From Siphonodentalium dalli (Eukaryota; Mollusca; Scaphopoda; Gadilida; Siphonodentaliidae), in NCBI GenBank assembly GCA_032622095.1, contig CP136067.1, positions 136,217,990 through 136,281,989 of the forward strand: a stretch of 64,000 bases of DNA, written 5' to 3'. Below are positions 46,453-58,489 of this stretch, piece after piece. A program made the translations under genes and the position numbers. Numbering within the stretch: the first letter of the stretch is position 1; every line of letters starts with the position of its first letter. The notes under the pieces were generated by a model. It saw only the letters and a program-made list of their open reading frames with translations. It had not been told where the DNA came from and did not search any database.

Positions 46453-46722
46453 CTATGAATAAGAAGACCACAGCCCATGGTGCATTGTAGTGTATTTCAC
46501 GCGAGTAATGGGCAACAAGTCGCTTTATAATTGCGTTTTCCACAACGATAGCGACGGGAATATACCGGAGTTGGCAAACATTACGAGAATGTCATACAAA
46601 TCATACGTTTTGATTTATGTTCTGTTGTATTGATTTATGTGGTGTTTTATTGGGATATAAAACGCATGACCCAATTGGTATTTGATTAATTACAAAATTT
46701 TGTCTAACACACAGGCTATAAG

Positions 46723-46874
46723 TACAGTAATGCCCAAAGTAATTGACCACTTAACCACAGCAGAATTATGAGCTTTCCGATGAATGGCAACAAGCCATAT
46801 TTCCGACTAAATCCTGAACAGTTACCAATAATTCTGCTGTGGTTAAGTGGTCAATTACTTTGGGAATTACTGTA
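46723..46874. mobile_element. Mariner-like palindromic MITE, copy D
   Basis: TACAGTAATGCCCAAAG at the left is inverted at the right as CTTTGGGAATTACTGTA. It shares terminal parts with copies B and C and a middle segment (GATGAATGGCAACAAGCC) with copy A. It therefore looks like a chimera of two subfamilies. Located in a CTLD intron. Confidence 0.7.
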
Positions 46875-47431
46875 TATAAATAGTTCGTGATAATCTTTGG
46901 ATTGAACCAGAGATACGGCGTCGGTTTGAATGTTTGAATGTTTATTTGCACATTTATGCAACACAGTAGTATATATGTTTACATATTTACATGTGAAGGG
47001 GTGCAAATGGCATGGCCAGTAGAGGCCGTCTTCCTGCCTCCCATGTAATATAACATTACATGTATGATTAAGATGCGTTCATAGCTGAATAATGAGTATT
47101 TACAACAAGGATGAACCTTGAATGGTTTATCAATGAGAAATCTTCTTATAACATATATGACAGTCTGACATTCGAATATGTGTTTAATGTTAGGGCTAAG
47201 CTAATTATGTACGCGTGCATGAACATCCATATACGTATTATTAAATCGCCCATAAAAGGTGAGGGTACCAGGGTGACTCATACTTGTTGGGACATGCCAA
47301 TAACAGGTCCGTAATTTCAAGTTGTTACTCTGCAGGATTTACATTCTCGATTTTTACATATAGTATCATTACTATATTGGTAATAGATTATTGGTGATAG
47401 ACTTTTTGAATTGTGTTTTATTATTACTCAC

Positions 47432-47519
47432 CCTGGTTACCCAGCCAAGTCTTCACGCGACCATTTTCTTCTGACGTGATCCCCGCTAACATTTTACCTC
47501 CCAACGTCTGACAATATTC
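47432..47519 (-). CDS. C-type lectin domain gene, middle exon
   Basis: This 88-base exon is too short for ordinary ORF calling. The acceptor TTTTGCTACCACAG precedes 47519 and a donor GTGAGT follows 47432. In phase it reads EYCQTLGGKMLAGITSEE and NGRVKTWLGNQ plus one base. Y-C-x-x-L-G-G followed by a hydrophobic strand is the conserved helix and strand of the CTLD first half, and the Cys normally pairs with the last Cys of the domain. Phase 0 at entry and phase 1 at exit match the neighbouring exons exactly. Confidence 0.88.
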
Positions 47520-49662
47520 CTGTGGTAGCAAAATTACATCAATAAATACACGTCACATTGGCATTTATAAACCGGTTCACACCCCTCGGCCAATCAAATT
47601 GCTCCAATTCATGAACAATATTTCTTGTATGAATCTGTATTTCAACGGGGCCAAAATACAGACTTGAGCTAAATATCACACATAAATTGACATTAATTGG
47701 ATAGTAAGCTGAAAGGAGATCGGAGCGATAGGTGTGAAATTCTAACAATGCGCCATGATAATGATCGCACCAGTCACTCGGGAAGTTAAGACACGGATCA
47801 TTCCATTATTAGCGGACATACCTGTATAGGGGTGGTCTGCATGGGTGGGGGCCCAACACTTTCGGTTGAATATGTTATGGTTTGTCGGGAGGGGCGGGTG
47901 ACTGGAAGTAAACTGAACGAGATCCAAACCTGTTTCGAATGTATAATCCACAATAATCACTTAATGATCTTTTGAATGGTACATTGCGAAAATTTCACAA
48001 ACTGTTCATAGTAGATCATGTCATGAATCGCCACCCATGAATTTCGCGACACGGTGTATAGCGACGCAGAGTGAAATTGATATTAGGACAATGCCGATTA
48101 CAACTGACTAAACATCTCCACAAGAGTTTATATGGGTTAATCGCCGCCATAGGAGAGTATCATGAAACTTATTTACGACATAAACAACCGATATCACAGC
48201 CGTGTTTAGGCTGAAGAAACTGTGGAACTATCAGAGCAGGCATTTCAATAAATCAATCAGTTTATTGCAAACGCTATGATTTAACACAGAACATGCCAAA
48301 TATATATACATATATGTGCAATAGCAGGAAACTATATATTGGCTATAATCTTATACTCATGCCACAGCCATAATACCATATAATATTTATATATCTCAAT
48401 CCCGCTGGGTGAAGGCACGCCCATTCCCATTTTGTCACCCACATCGAATAATGCAGGAGAACAGCATTTATATTTACCACCGGTCTCAACAAATGGGATG
48501 TGTTTTGAAATGGGGAGTTTTTGCCCAGGCGGGTGGGGTCTTCAGTGTCTCAGAGTTTGGGCAGTTCCTTAAAGGCACACTTAAGATATAATGACAATCT
48601 CCGCAATATACTAATATTTTCAATCGACAGAAGTCTATAAAACTTTTCTTCGCTGTGATATTTCCAGTAATAGTCCGGGATATATTTGATTCGGATATCA
48701 TTAAGGTGTGAACATGTAATTACTAAGTGGTATTCGTCTCCTATTCCGTCATTACATAATGTACACACTCTGTCATTCCGTCATTCGCCTCAGTCCGGTT
48801 ATCAACAAACCATTAGCTTTATAAATACATACAATACATATATACGCATGGTCCGTGACCGGATTCGTGATCTCCAGTTTAAAACTTCGAGATTAAACGT
48901 ACGGATGGCCTTCGGTGTAGGTTATAGTTTAGAAATAAAAGTTACCAGATTATGACAATTTCCTCAATAATACAGAATAGTATAGTATAATGATAGGTTG
49001 GATGCGATCTAATCTACAAACACACTTCGTATGCGAAGTTCGATTGTGTTATGTTTTCGTGAAAAGCACGTTGTTCGGTTTAGCAGTCACGAAGTTACCC
49101 GTAGATTTCCGCGATACCTCCACAAAAACAACAACCACGTGTTCGCACAACCAACATCACTATAAAGAGCTTAAATCTTCACTAATCTGGTTCGAAGCGC
49201 AAAATTCGCTATGTACGATTTCTCCTTCACATGATTTATCACAGTTGGCCAAACTTGAGACAATGTTTGATGTTTAAAAAATGCGACGTGATATTTGTCA
49301 CAAAGTTACATTTGTCGATAATTATTAGTTTGCTTAGAGTTGCTAAATTATTCAACATTTTCACTTATAATAGCACAACAAATTAAACAACACACATAAC
49401 CGTTCAGCTGTTATGTAGCAAACCACTTTCAAGTGATGACGTCATTCGGCAAGCTACAGCTCAGTTGATTTTACCGGAAGTAAGCGAAGTGAAGATATCA
49501 GTTTTAACAAAATGACATCTTTACTCTTGGTGCAGACACTGAATACGAGATTTACTTTTCGGCAATTTCCACCTATTTAATGGGGAAGCATATTGTAAAG
49601 TCTGATATTTCTAGACGGGCGCAGTTTAAAGTTTTCATTCTAAATAAGTGGGTCGAACGTAC
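47520..49662 (-). other. Intron of the CTLD gene
   Basis: A 2.1-kb interval starting GTACGT and ending CTACCACAG. It contains a LINE C-terminal relic at 48550-48770 in the same orientation as the gene. The rest is unique AT-rich DNA. Confidence 0.75.
48550..48770 (-). pseudogene. LINE ORF2 C-terminal tail relic in CTLD intron
   Basis: The minus strand reads RVCTLCNDGIGDEYHLVIT then CSHLNDIRIKYIPDYYW and LKCAFKELPKL with a terminal stop. The C-x2-C, GDE.H and C-x-x-L pattern is the zinc-knuckle tail of the LINE family also present at 28948-29206. An in-frame TGA and a small ATGACGGA duplication lie directly upstream, so only about 70 codons survive. Confidence 0.75.
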
Positions 49663-49754
49663 TGCAGATTTGGCCCAATCCTGTAGCGGGTCCAAATAGT
49701 GTAAACATCTATGGCCGACTCTATCGTAACCAGTTTTACAATGCAAAGCCAAGC
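49663..49754 (-). CDS. C-type lectin domain gene, first CTLD exon
   Basis: A polypyrimidine acceptor TTTAATTTGTTTTCAG ends at 49755. The exon encodes LALHCKTGYDRVGHRC, LHYLDPLQ and DWAKSA, then donor GTACGT. The paired Cys ten residues apart and the W..A helix start are typical of long-form CTLDs. The exon begins with two bases of a split codon, so an upstream exon, expected to carry the signal peptide, must exist. I did not find it. It may lie beyond the 1.6-kb transposon that begins only about 110 bases upstream. Confidence 0.85.
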
Positions 49755-50356
49755 CTGAAAACAAATTAAAATACCAATAATTAGAGTTCATGTCACAATC
49801 TTCTAAATCACATATAGGCGACAGTGTTAGACTGTTAAGCCTTGCCCACGATTCGTGGCGATACTTAGGGGGTGTTTATACATTACCCGGCGAAGATCGC
49901 ATTCGCTTTAGCCGGCAGCGATAACAATAGAGTGTTTATACTTCGCCGGATAAGAATTACGGCTATCCGGATACTCAGCTATACGGTTTTCAACTTTTGG
50001 ATAAAATGATTTAGTACAAGTACCTGATTGTCGTATGGATTCTAATTCGCTCTGCGGTTAAGTTAGATGTTTATCTAGGGTCATGCCGTCATGGGTGATT
50101 TCCTTTCAACAATTAACTCGAACAATATTATTGTGCAATCGCTGATAGACCAGCCCGCTTTTCACCTGTGTATATATTGGTCAGTGTGTCAGTTTGATTG
50201 TCTCTAATCAGCTGTCCGTCGGTGGTCACGCACCTTCGTTATAAGCTATTATTATAAATACTAACTGATGATGGTACACGTACTCTGTGTGCGCATGGTA
50301 CATTTGTTGCGCATTCGAGGGAATTAAATGTGCGTGTTCATGTACATGTATGTCCA

Positions 50357-50380
50357 TATATATATATATATATATATATG
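50357..50380. repeat. TA microsatellite
   Basis: About eleven TA units inside the TIR element. Confidence 0.9.
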
Positions 50381-50559
50381 GAAGAAATGGGAAGGCACGT
50401 TTCTATGGATTCAAACTTAATGCACAATTAGTTCAATACTTTTAGTGCGCCGTGGACACATGTACACAGGGACGGGTCTAGAGGGCCTGATTTGGAGGTG
50501 TGGGACTGTTCATCTTTGGAATGTATCGACCGACCGTGGTTATGGCCAGGTGAGAGAAT

Positions 50560-50900
50560 TTTTTTTAATCTGAACCCTGAAAATTGCAAAATCCTAGCAT
50601 CCAGCCTGAAGATTTCCAATTGTTGGACATTTTCCAAACTTGACACACATCTAAGGTTGGATCATTTCCAACTGATGGCCATTTCAGTCCAAAAATTTGG
50701 CCAAAAAATAAGCAAATGTTGCCTAAAGAAATCACCAATAACAAATTGTTGAAAATAAAACTACGAGAACAATTTCAACATATTGCTGATGTCAAATTTC
50801 CAACCATTGCCGTGTCAGGTATGAAATTTCCAGCTTTTGAATATATTGATTAAAGTTGGGACGAGACACCCCCATCGCCACGGCCCTACATACATGGACA
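50560..50900 (-). repeat. Interspersed repeat R7, copy 1 (inverted)
   Basis: The reverse complement matches 63570-63870: GGGGGTGTCTC, TTGGAAATTTGA/TTC, AATATGTTGAAATTGTTC, TTTGGACTGAAATGGCC and TCAGTTGGAA. TTGGAA and TTTCCAA recur many times. Confidence 0.75.
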
Positions 50901-51119
50901 TGGTGAACGCCCGAGTAAAATGAAAAACATAATTTATTGTATAATGTGCAAACGGAAAATGTGTCACATTTGATTCGCGATGTTGAAAGTTATATATATA
51001 ATATAATATCCAATCCGAATGATTATAGACACCAATTTGTAGATGCATGCGACGAAAATATCTCAAAACTGACAATGACCATGCTTTTGGTGCGACACTC
51101 ACTTCACAGGCTGTCTATG

Positions 51120-51330
51120 AACCCAAACAAACCATTAACAATTTTGTTTAAATATCTATCAAATTACCGATAGCAATACCTGAAAGTTTGAGTTGGATAT
51201 TAATAATTTCGGCATTTCCATTTCTAAAAAGTTTCATTTCACTATACTGCCCAACCATATATCTAACAGGAAGCGGCTAGATGTTTACAGGTGTACAGCA
51301 ATATCATATTGCAGTTCAGTGAGAACTGAA
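51120..51330 (+). repeat. Interspersed repeat R2, copy 2
   Basis: Direct partner of 8341-8560, inside the TIR element. Confidence 0.65.
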
Positions 51331-51504
51331 ACGAAAACTATTACCAAGTAAAGGAGACACATGAATATATGCGTATCTTCGCCGGCGATGTGTAAACACT
51401 CTGCCCAACCTTCGCCGGCTAACGGGTTCGCCGGGTAACGACTTCGCCGGCTATGTGTAAACGCCACCTTAGGCACACTTAAAACAATGTGGCGTTAAAA
51501 CTCC

Positions 51505-51810
51505 ACATCTGACATAAGTTATCAAAAAAGAAATGGTGCCCAACCATACTTATTCCTGGAAATAAATTGCCATGTCCACAATTAATCCTTTTTTTTTTGC
51601 AAAACAAATATGTATAGAAAAATACCCGACTTCACCCCAGCAATACATATGGTTGCGAACAATCGCACACAAATGGCCGAGGAATTAACATACCGTATGA
51701 GTTTATTTTTTCGTTCATTTTACAAACAAATATATTATACACCATTTAGCTGCCAAAATTATGTTTATGCTGCTCGAATTTCCCAATACACAAAAGCCAA
51801 GGGGCCGACC
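51505..51810 (+). repeat. Duplicated segment R8, copy 1
   Basis: CAACCATACTTATTCCT..AAATAAA, a homopolymer, GAAAAATACCC, GCGAACAATC.CACA.AAATGGCCG and ATACACCATT.AGCTG recur in this order at 52405-52670. Confidence 0.75.
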
Positions 51811-51855
51811 AGATTATCGCAGAAAACATTATATAAATAAAATCCAGATATAGAG

Positions 51856-52003
51856 GATCTCACATGAGTTTCTATTTTATACGGACTTTATCAACCGAGT
51901 TCACTGAATTCGATTTGTGTCGAGGTTTACCGAGGCTCTGATAGAATTTATAAGTGGACGAGGTTGATAAATTACGTATAAAATAGAACGAGTTTGAGAT
52001 ACG
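51856..52003. mobile_element. Small foldback MITE, about 148 bp
   Basis: GATCTCACATGAGTTTCTAT at the left pairs with ATAGAACGAGTTTGAGATAC at the right, and the inverted similarity continues inward through TTTATACG and TTTATCAACC. Confidence 0.6.
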
Positions 52004-52404
52004 TTTTATCACTTGATCAAATAAACGCGAAGCAACGCGAAGTTTTCATCGAAAACAATAATAAACTTCAGCAATCGCAAGTCATTTAAATAATGGCGTG
52101 ACGTCATCGCACGAGCTAATATTACACGTGTGTCTTAACAATAATTATGAAGCTGGTTTTGTGGGTTAATTATGTGATAAAACAATTTACTACACCCCTT
52201 CTCCCTTCACTGGGCTGCATTTACCCCCCCCCCCCACGTTTCCGAAATAGGGTTCCAAAAAAACTTTATCGGAGTACTAGTTGCACCTCCAGTAGCCGCC
52301 ACAGCATGGGGACTCGGGTAACTTTCTTTCTTTCAAGACAACGTACTATCTGTTATCATAAGTCGCGAGGGTGTGAAGTGTGCTTGACAGAATATGATTT
52401 GAAA

Positions 52405-52670
52405 ACAACATAAGTTGGCAAAAAAAAAATGGTTCCAAACCATACTTATTCCTATAAATAAAATGGATTTAAAAAAAAAAAAAAAAAAAACATTAGAAAA
52501 ATACCCACCCTCCCAAATTTGGCGACAAACGTAGACGCTTGGCGAACAATCCCACATAAATGGCCGTGAATTTCTGTCTTCGTCTATATTAAACAACTGA
52601 AGACAGTATACACCATTCAGCTGGCAGACGTTTTCTATGCTGACTCGAGTCTCCATACACAAATTGCCAT
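52405..52670 (+). repeat. Duplicated segment R8, copy 2
   Basis: Partner of 51505-51810, with an A19 run at about 52470. The two copies are about 900 bases apart in the same orientation. Confidence 0.75.
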
Positions 52671-53122
52671 TTGCGGCGATGGGTTAAGCCTATTTGCACT
52701 TCAAATGGTCAATCTCCACTTAGATCGTCATCAGATGCACCATATGTGGAGAACAAGCGTTTTCCGTATTTGTTTCTCATCTAGAATATTGCAGTTCCAC
52801 AACTAACCCACTTACTTCATAAAAAATCTGCTGCATTAAATACAAAGACCCCGGCCACAAATTCGGGACGCCACCATACACCTGGCCATCTAAAATGATC
52901 GCCATATTTATACGTAGGCTGTGATTTTCTGTTCCCACTCGGGAAATTAAATATAATCAATCAATCAGCAGCCATAATTTATTTTAATGCGGAGTCTATT
53001 TCCCCCACACAATTTCAAGAAGAGTAACTCTATATAATTAGTTGCATGAAACCTGAAATCACGTCTATACGAGGATAAACAAACCACAGTGCGCAGCAGG
53101 CCTGGACATTGTGTGCAGATTT

Positions 53123-53245
53123 GCAGCATGAGGTCAAGAGAAGGTGAATTTAGTTATGCTACCTCCAACTGCTGGCTAACGTCACTAAATTCACCTTCTG
53201 GGGAACTCATTCTGCTCAGGCCACATCTGCTCTGGAAAGTATATT
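53123..53245 (-). repeat. Foldback element, copy 2 (inverted)
   Basis: Palindrome 53123-53215 (AAGGTGAATTTAGTTATGCT and ACTAAATTCACCTTCTGGGG) plus right flank matching the left flank of the copy at 7610-7740 in reverse complement. Confidence 0.75.
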
Positions 53246-53779
53246 TATTATCAAATTAAAAAGTTTTGTTTTAGTTTCTTTGGAAAGATTCTTTTCTTTT
53301 TTAGTTTAGTTTCTCTATATCCCCAAATTGGCAGACGACATAATGCATCTGGGAACTTAAATCTGACTTTAGCCTTACTCTGTTACCATTTTGTTTCGAT
53401 TATGATGGGGTGGGAAAATGACATCCCATCTAAGTGATGTCATTGTGATTGTATTTTAACATGTGATGTGTCATTTTGAAGGCATTTGAATACTCTATCT
53501 GGAAGCAAAAAATATGACGTTTTCATTGATGTCGTCACCAGAGGTCAATAGGTCAGGCAACGGCGCTGAAAACACAAATGTAATAGTCTCGGATCTGACA
53601 GGGTACTCATGCACCCCGACTTCACCCGACTAATTTTATTCCTTATTATATCCCTCAACTTTTGAGCAATGTTAACACGATAAAAAAAATGGCCGTGTAC
53701 ACACCAGACACTATAAGTGAGTTTGATGCAAATTATTAAGAGAAAATCTTGACAAATATATATACTGTTGCAAAGCTAA
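53246..53779. other. Intergenic; nothing recognised
   Basis: Unique sequence; no gene or repeat seen. Confidence 0.35.
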
Positions 53780-54220
53780 GACATAATGCTACCATTTTAG
53801 ATAAAAAATTGGAACTCCATATCCAAGATGGCCACCAAAATGGCCGCCGGAAGTGAAAATATAACTATTTTTCACTAATATCTTCTAAATTAGTTTCTGC
53901 TGTTTGGAACTGGGTGAGAATTGCGACTTTATTATTTTTTGTTTTGTTTACTGATCATTGGAGCAACGAAATATGCAATTATGTGGGTACCAGCCCCTTC
54001 CGATCCCTTCAAAATTTGATTATACAGAACGGTATAAATTTCATCAAAAATTACCATTTGGATTCTAGTCAAATTTTAACAAAAATGAGCAGAACTGTGC
54101 AATGTAAGTCAGGCATACCATTACTTATGAATATTCCAACTCAATGGATTAAAAAAATTCACTTTAGCTCAATCTGGCCGCCAAAATGGCAGCCATATAA
54201 TGGAAAATGGTAAGATTGCC
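53780..54220 (+). repeat. AAGATGGC-rich element, copy 3
   Basis: CCAAGATGGCCACCAAAATGG at the left and GGCCGCCAAAATGGCAGCC at the right bracket a body with TTCACT..T.TC and TATACAG motifs similar to 13740-14100. Similar AAGATGG and AATATGGC motifs continue more weakly to about 54540. Confidence 0.55.
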
Positions 54221-54879
54221 CTGCAATCGGTTACAAGTTGTGGTTGATTATAAAATCGACTAATATGCCTTCTATACATTGAATACTAACAGTGTTGATG
54301 CACTTTGTTTAATTGTTGCTATCGTAACCACTGACATTATCAGAAATATTTGATTTTTCTCTCGCAAACTTGACATCAAAATCTCCATAAATTGACTTTT
54401 CAGTTTGGATCATGGTTTTCAAGTAAAATGGAGCTATCTTTGGTAGCAAAGGTGTTTTTTGTTTGTTTGATCTGTCTTAAATGTGTCACACTGATGTGTT
54501 TTGGACCAAATAACTTAAGATGGCTTGTAATATGGCAACCAAATTTGGTAAAATGTTTTCACACGCATTCGAACATTATTCTCTGCTGTTCCGAAAAGGT
54601 AGCAAATTGTGACTCATTAAACATTTTAATTAATCAAGTGACCACTAAATGTTCTCTTCTGGTTGTCACAGTACCGTATGATCATGACAAATTCATTTTA
54701 AATGATGCAGTATGAAATTTTGCGTGTGCTTTTTGCTTTAGTTATCATGCATTGGTGCATCGCGTGTATGGCCACGAAACTAAATTAATGTCCCTGTTAA
54801 TGCTGTTATATATGAACGGTGCAGAACAATACAATTTGAATAATTATTAATTATATAAATGATGTGAACCTTCAATTAA

Positions 54880-55340
54880 ACGGACATGGCTCATTCGAAC
54901 ATCCAATTTTTTTCTACGTAATTTGGACCGACGGATACGATAGGTAGATAAACAAACGAACTATTGATATACCGTCTTCATATGCTCTTAAATACACTTG
55001 CCAAATTCACAGCCATTTTTCAACCGTTTTCAACTTTTCGCCAGAAATAAGAAAAACGCTCTTTATTGCTACCATATCAGGAATAGACTACCACGGAACG
55101 CTCTTCTCTGTTCTACGTCGCGCAAATGGCGGTGTTTTGGTTGGGACCCAAAACACCGTATTCATAGTTGTATTTTTCATTAATTCAATGCGTATTTTTG
55201 GTTACATAATGCTCGTAGAAAAGTAGTTGAGATATTTATCGACCTATTTCGATACTGAGAACAAATTCAAAAGCGAATAATATTATGTGTATTTTGGAGC
55301 GCAAACCGCCATGTGGCTTTAAGGTGGCAATAACACACAG
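54880..55340 (-). repeat. Interspersed repeat R6, copy 2 (inverted)
   Basis: GGACATGGCTCATTCGAAC and CGAATAATATTATGTGTATT are reverse complements of blocks at 42040-42520. An AACGCTCTTTATTGC segment also occurs (55053). Confidence 0.75.
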
Positions 55341-55989
55341 TACACGCGATACTCAATAAACGGAACGACGTGGGTATTCTTGATTATTTTATTTTTCAAC
55401 TATCTGATTGGTTCTCTGCCTGCCAGCATATTATGTCAGCTTCCGGCGGACTAGACAGGACACCGCTTGTTATTGGGCACCCCTTTAGCTGGCAAGTATC
55501 TGCCATACGAACAGATGATAAAATATGCAAATAGGTTCGGCTTACCTGCCATAAACAGCGAACACAAGACCACCAATATTGTGCACATCGAAGCTCGCAT
55601 GGTTATTAGTTCTTATATTATATCGGGTCAAGATCTGCAAAATAAGAAGACAACAAGGCTCGTATTCCCCAAATTGGGTTATTTTATAAATCGGGTAGTT
55701 TATTTGGTAGCGGCTTAAAAGGTGCACATGGCTTTCGTCATATATAGCTATAAACGAGTATATGATATATGTCTGTCCAGGCTATGGTCTTACAATCTCG
55801 TCCAAATACGGATACGATAGGCGAGAATCGCATGCGTTTTGATATGTCGATGCCGTCTGGAGAGTTTGGCGGGACCAGCATCCCGTCTCGATTTGCTCAG
55901 TCTACCTGGCGCGACCTGACTGCCTCGATATCAATTTGAAAAAGGGGTGACGTTGCTTAACGTTGCTTAATTTTGTGTTTCCCAACAGG
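55341..55989. other. Intergenic; nothing recognised
   Basis: A slightly GC-richer patch at 55800-55930 is not assignable. No gene is supported. Confidence 0.3.
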
Positions 55990-56110
55990 TCTTAGACAGT
56001 GGCCAGCGCCATCCAACAGAATAACGAGTATATATCCACCATGGGCTTATTCCAGAATCAAATAAGTCCAATATAAACCAATGTCAGTATTAGGTCCAAT
56101 ATGAACCTAT
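55990..56110 (+). repeat. Interspersed repeat R9, copy 1
   Basis: GCTTATTCCAGAATCAAATA followed by AGTCC.ATAT.AA, and GGCCA.CGCCAT.CAA, recur at 58490-58625 and, inverted, at 59970-60075. Confidence 0.7.
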
Positions 56111-56559
56111 TTGAGGATACATTAAAGTACATGTAGCATAAATATTATCTTTATATACAAGAGCAGGATTTGTCTGTCATGTGAACGAATTGCACATGCC
56201 CCTAACACACAAATGGGCCGCCGCATGGGGCCGGTTTCATCTACAGGATAGGTTATAATTAGATGCAAATGGCCTCAATAATATAGTAATAGTGTAACAT
56301 AATGATAGAATTGATACGATATTTTCAACAAAACAGACTTTGTTTGAGCCGAGCGTTTGTTTATATAGAGCACACAAAGAGTGAACGATAACCAAAACAC
56401 TTAGAGATATACTTTATTGCTCCATATCAACGGAGATTACATATAATACACATATATACAACACAATAATCTTACATATAATTTGTTAATACAAGCTCCG
56501 AAGTTAGGCGCGTAATACAAATTTGTTGAATTAGCGAGCTATATATTAGTATCATGTAA

Positions 56560-56940
56560 ACACCTTGGTGGCAATTGTAACCAAAGTTCAACTACTGGGG
56601 TCTCCCCGGTGTTGAGTGTTTTGCTCATCGCATACTAAGTATGTACTCTTCTGTATCATAACATGACTTTTGTGTACATAAAACAGCGTCCGAACTTGAC
56701 AATAACATTATATTTACGCGATATTTTTCTGATCGGTATAAGGACACAATCTGTCTATATTTTAATATTCTTTCTGTTTATGTTGTTTTAAACGGTCGCG
56801 ACTATTTTAACAACAATGTCCACCGCCAACGCTTACCGTATGTTTGATATTCAGATTGTGTTGCTTTAAACGGCTGTGACTATTTTAACAGCAACTCCCT
56901 CCGCCAACGCTTACCGTATCTTTAATATTCTTTCTTGTTA
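56560..56940 (+). repeat. Interspersed repeat R5, copy 3, with 77-bp tandem
   Basis: Shares the 3' part of R5. A 77-bp segment (ACTATTTTAACA.CAA ... CCGCCAACGCTTACCGTAT) is duplicated in tandem at about 56793 and 56870. Confidence 0.75.
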
Positions 56941-57988
56941 TGGCGTAGCATAACTATTATCCGTGTATACACCACACATATCAACGAGCGCAATACATGT
57001 TATAACTATATGTATATACGACTCCTTTTTCTGATGCCATTGCAGCAACACGCCGCCATAATGTACTTAATTGTGTATTCATGGCTCCGGACCTATTGTA
57101 AGGAAATTTACCTTAACAACAATTGATGTCTAGTGTAAGGCATGCAACATGTTTCACAAATCGCATTTGACCAACCAACATTTCCCCAGAGAAGAATGCA
57201 ACAACGGATTAACCTGGATATTACCTTTTTTAAATTTGGAGGTCCAAACCCATGTATACATCTTTGACTACTTTAACCACTTAAACCTGATTTATCCTTT
57301 TCTGATCAGCACTACAATCTCTTTACTATATTTTCATAAGAGCAAATGAACACGGGGAGAGGATCATCAATAAGTTGTATAACTTGTACTCCAATCCCCT
57401 GTTGCCATATCACATGTATAAATACATCCTATATTGTACTTTAACCTATATGTTCATGGCACAATAAATATGTTAGTACTACTAAACAAATAACTATATT
57501 GTGAATAAAGCTGCTAACAATCAACGTGTGAATTGTTTCACACGAACAGAGGCCTTATGTCAGCATGTTCTCTTGCATGCATTGTAAACTCAATGTGAAA
57601 CTAGAGGTCTGATTCCATGTAATCATGTATACGTCCATGGTATCGCATTCCATGTGTGTGTTCTGAGTATAGGTGCGTTCCTATTCATGCGAAAGCATAG
57701 TGGTGCTTTGTGATCTGATGGCATGGACTTGAATTGACATTTCTAAATAAAATATATATTCCAAAGGTGTATGCCATTTGGTTCAACCCAGCGTGGATGG
57801 TTAATGACAGTCAAATGCACCATGGTCCTGACCAACTGAGCCACAGTTCACCCCAGCCAAGCGTTCAGTATTATTCGGTGGGATACATTTTAGGGCTAAT
57901 TACAACCCCTCTCCATGACGCCCAAATCATGTTCAACGGTCACGAAATTTGTCATGTCTGATTATATTGTAAAAGGGTATAAAACATA
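56941..57988. other. Intergenic; nothing recognised
   Basis: No supported gene or repeat. Open frames at 56935-57126, 57149-57349 and 57734-57961 show no domain. Confidence 0.3.
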
Positions 57989-58190
57989 TTAACCCTTTCA
58001 GTGCCAGGTCCGATTTTTGTATCAACCCATATACCCTATACCAATGCATTCTCTTATATATGCGAGTCGACCATAGGTCGCCTCGCATATATAAGAGAAT
58101 GCATTGGCCTAACAATTTTTCATCATTTGTTATTATTTTTTACAATGTTTTACAATTTTAATAATTTTGTAGGTTTAGTGCCAGGGAATC
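57989..58190 (+). mobile_element. piggyBac-like MITE relative with one hairpin
   Basis: The left end TTAACCCTTTCAGTGCC differs from the other copies after CCCTTT. The 67-bp hairpin at 58041-58107 is however identical in sequence type and followed by the same CCTAA. The right TIR was not found. This is a related subfamily or a hairpin acquired by a different element. Confidence 0.6.
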
Positions 58191-58489
58191 TTACATTTTT
58201 CATGGGCATCAAAATTATTACTATGAATAATTGGTGATAGTTTTGAGTTATAACATGCCCCTAAAATTTTAACCAGTTTGTTTTTAAATTCGCTATAGCA
58301 TGCTCATACATACCCAAAAAAAATTCAACCCCCAAAAAAAAACAACATCGATAATAAAAAAAAAAACAACATTTATTTTAGGGCCGATTTTACAGACCGT
58401 AAATTAGGGCCGATTTCAAACCGAAATAAGTCGAATATGGCACTATTTGAGCTTAAGGTTCTATACACGCCTATATATTTGCCCAGGTA

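Larger units (their letters stand above)
45139..47431 (-). other. Intron of the CTLD gene with MITE insertions
   Basis: A 2.3-kb GT-AG interval between two CTLD exons. It starts GTGAGT and ends TTGCAG. It contains a complete Kolobok-like MITE (45879-46452), a palindromic mariner-like MITE (46723-46874) and a short ACTACACCAC-rich tract near 45370. Confidence 0.75.
49868..51468. mobile_element. 1.6-kb TIR DNA element upstream of CTLD exons
   Basis: The left end GGGGGTGTTTATACATTACC and the reverse-complemented right end GGTGGCGTTTACACATAGCC are related inverted repeats, both followed by CGGCGAAG. TTA flanks each side (49865-49867 and 51469-51471), a possible 3-bp target duplication of the PIF/Harbinger type. 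CCGG/CGAAG motifs repeat in both subterminal parts. There is no intact transposase. Inside are an inverted R7 copy, an R2 copy and a TA microsatellite (about 50357-50380). Confidence 0.65.

Noticed and set aside
52147-52413. Possible coding exon with a hydrophobic start.
   Set aside because: It crosses a C11 run and has no family resemblance; the frame is likely chance.
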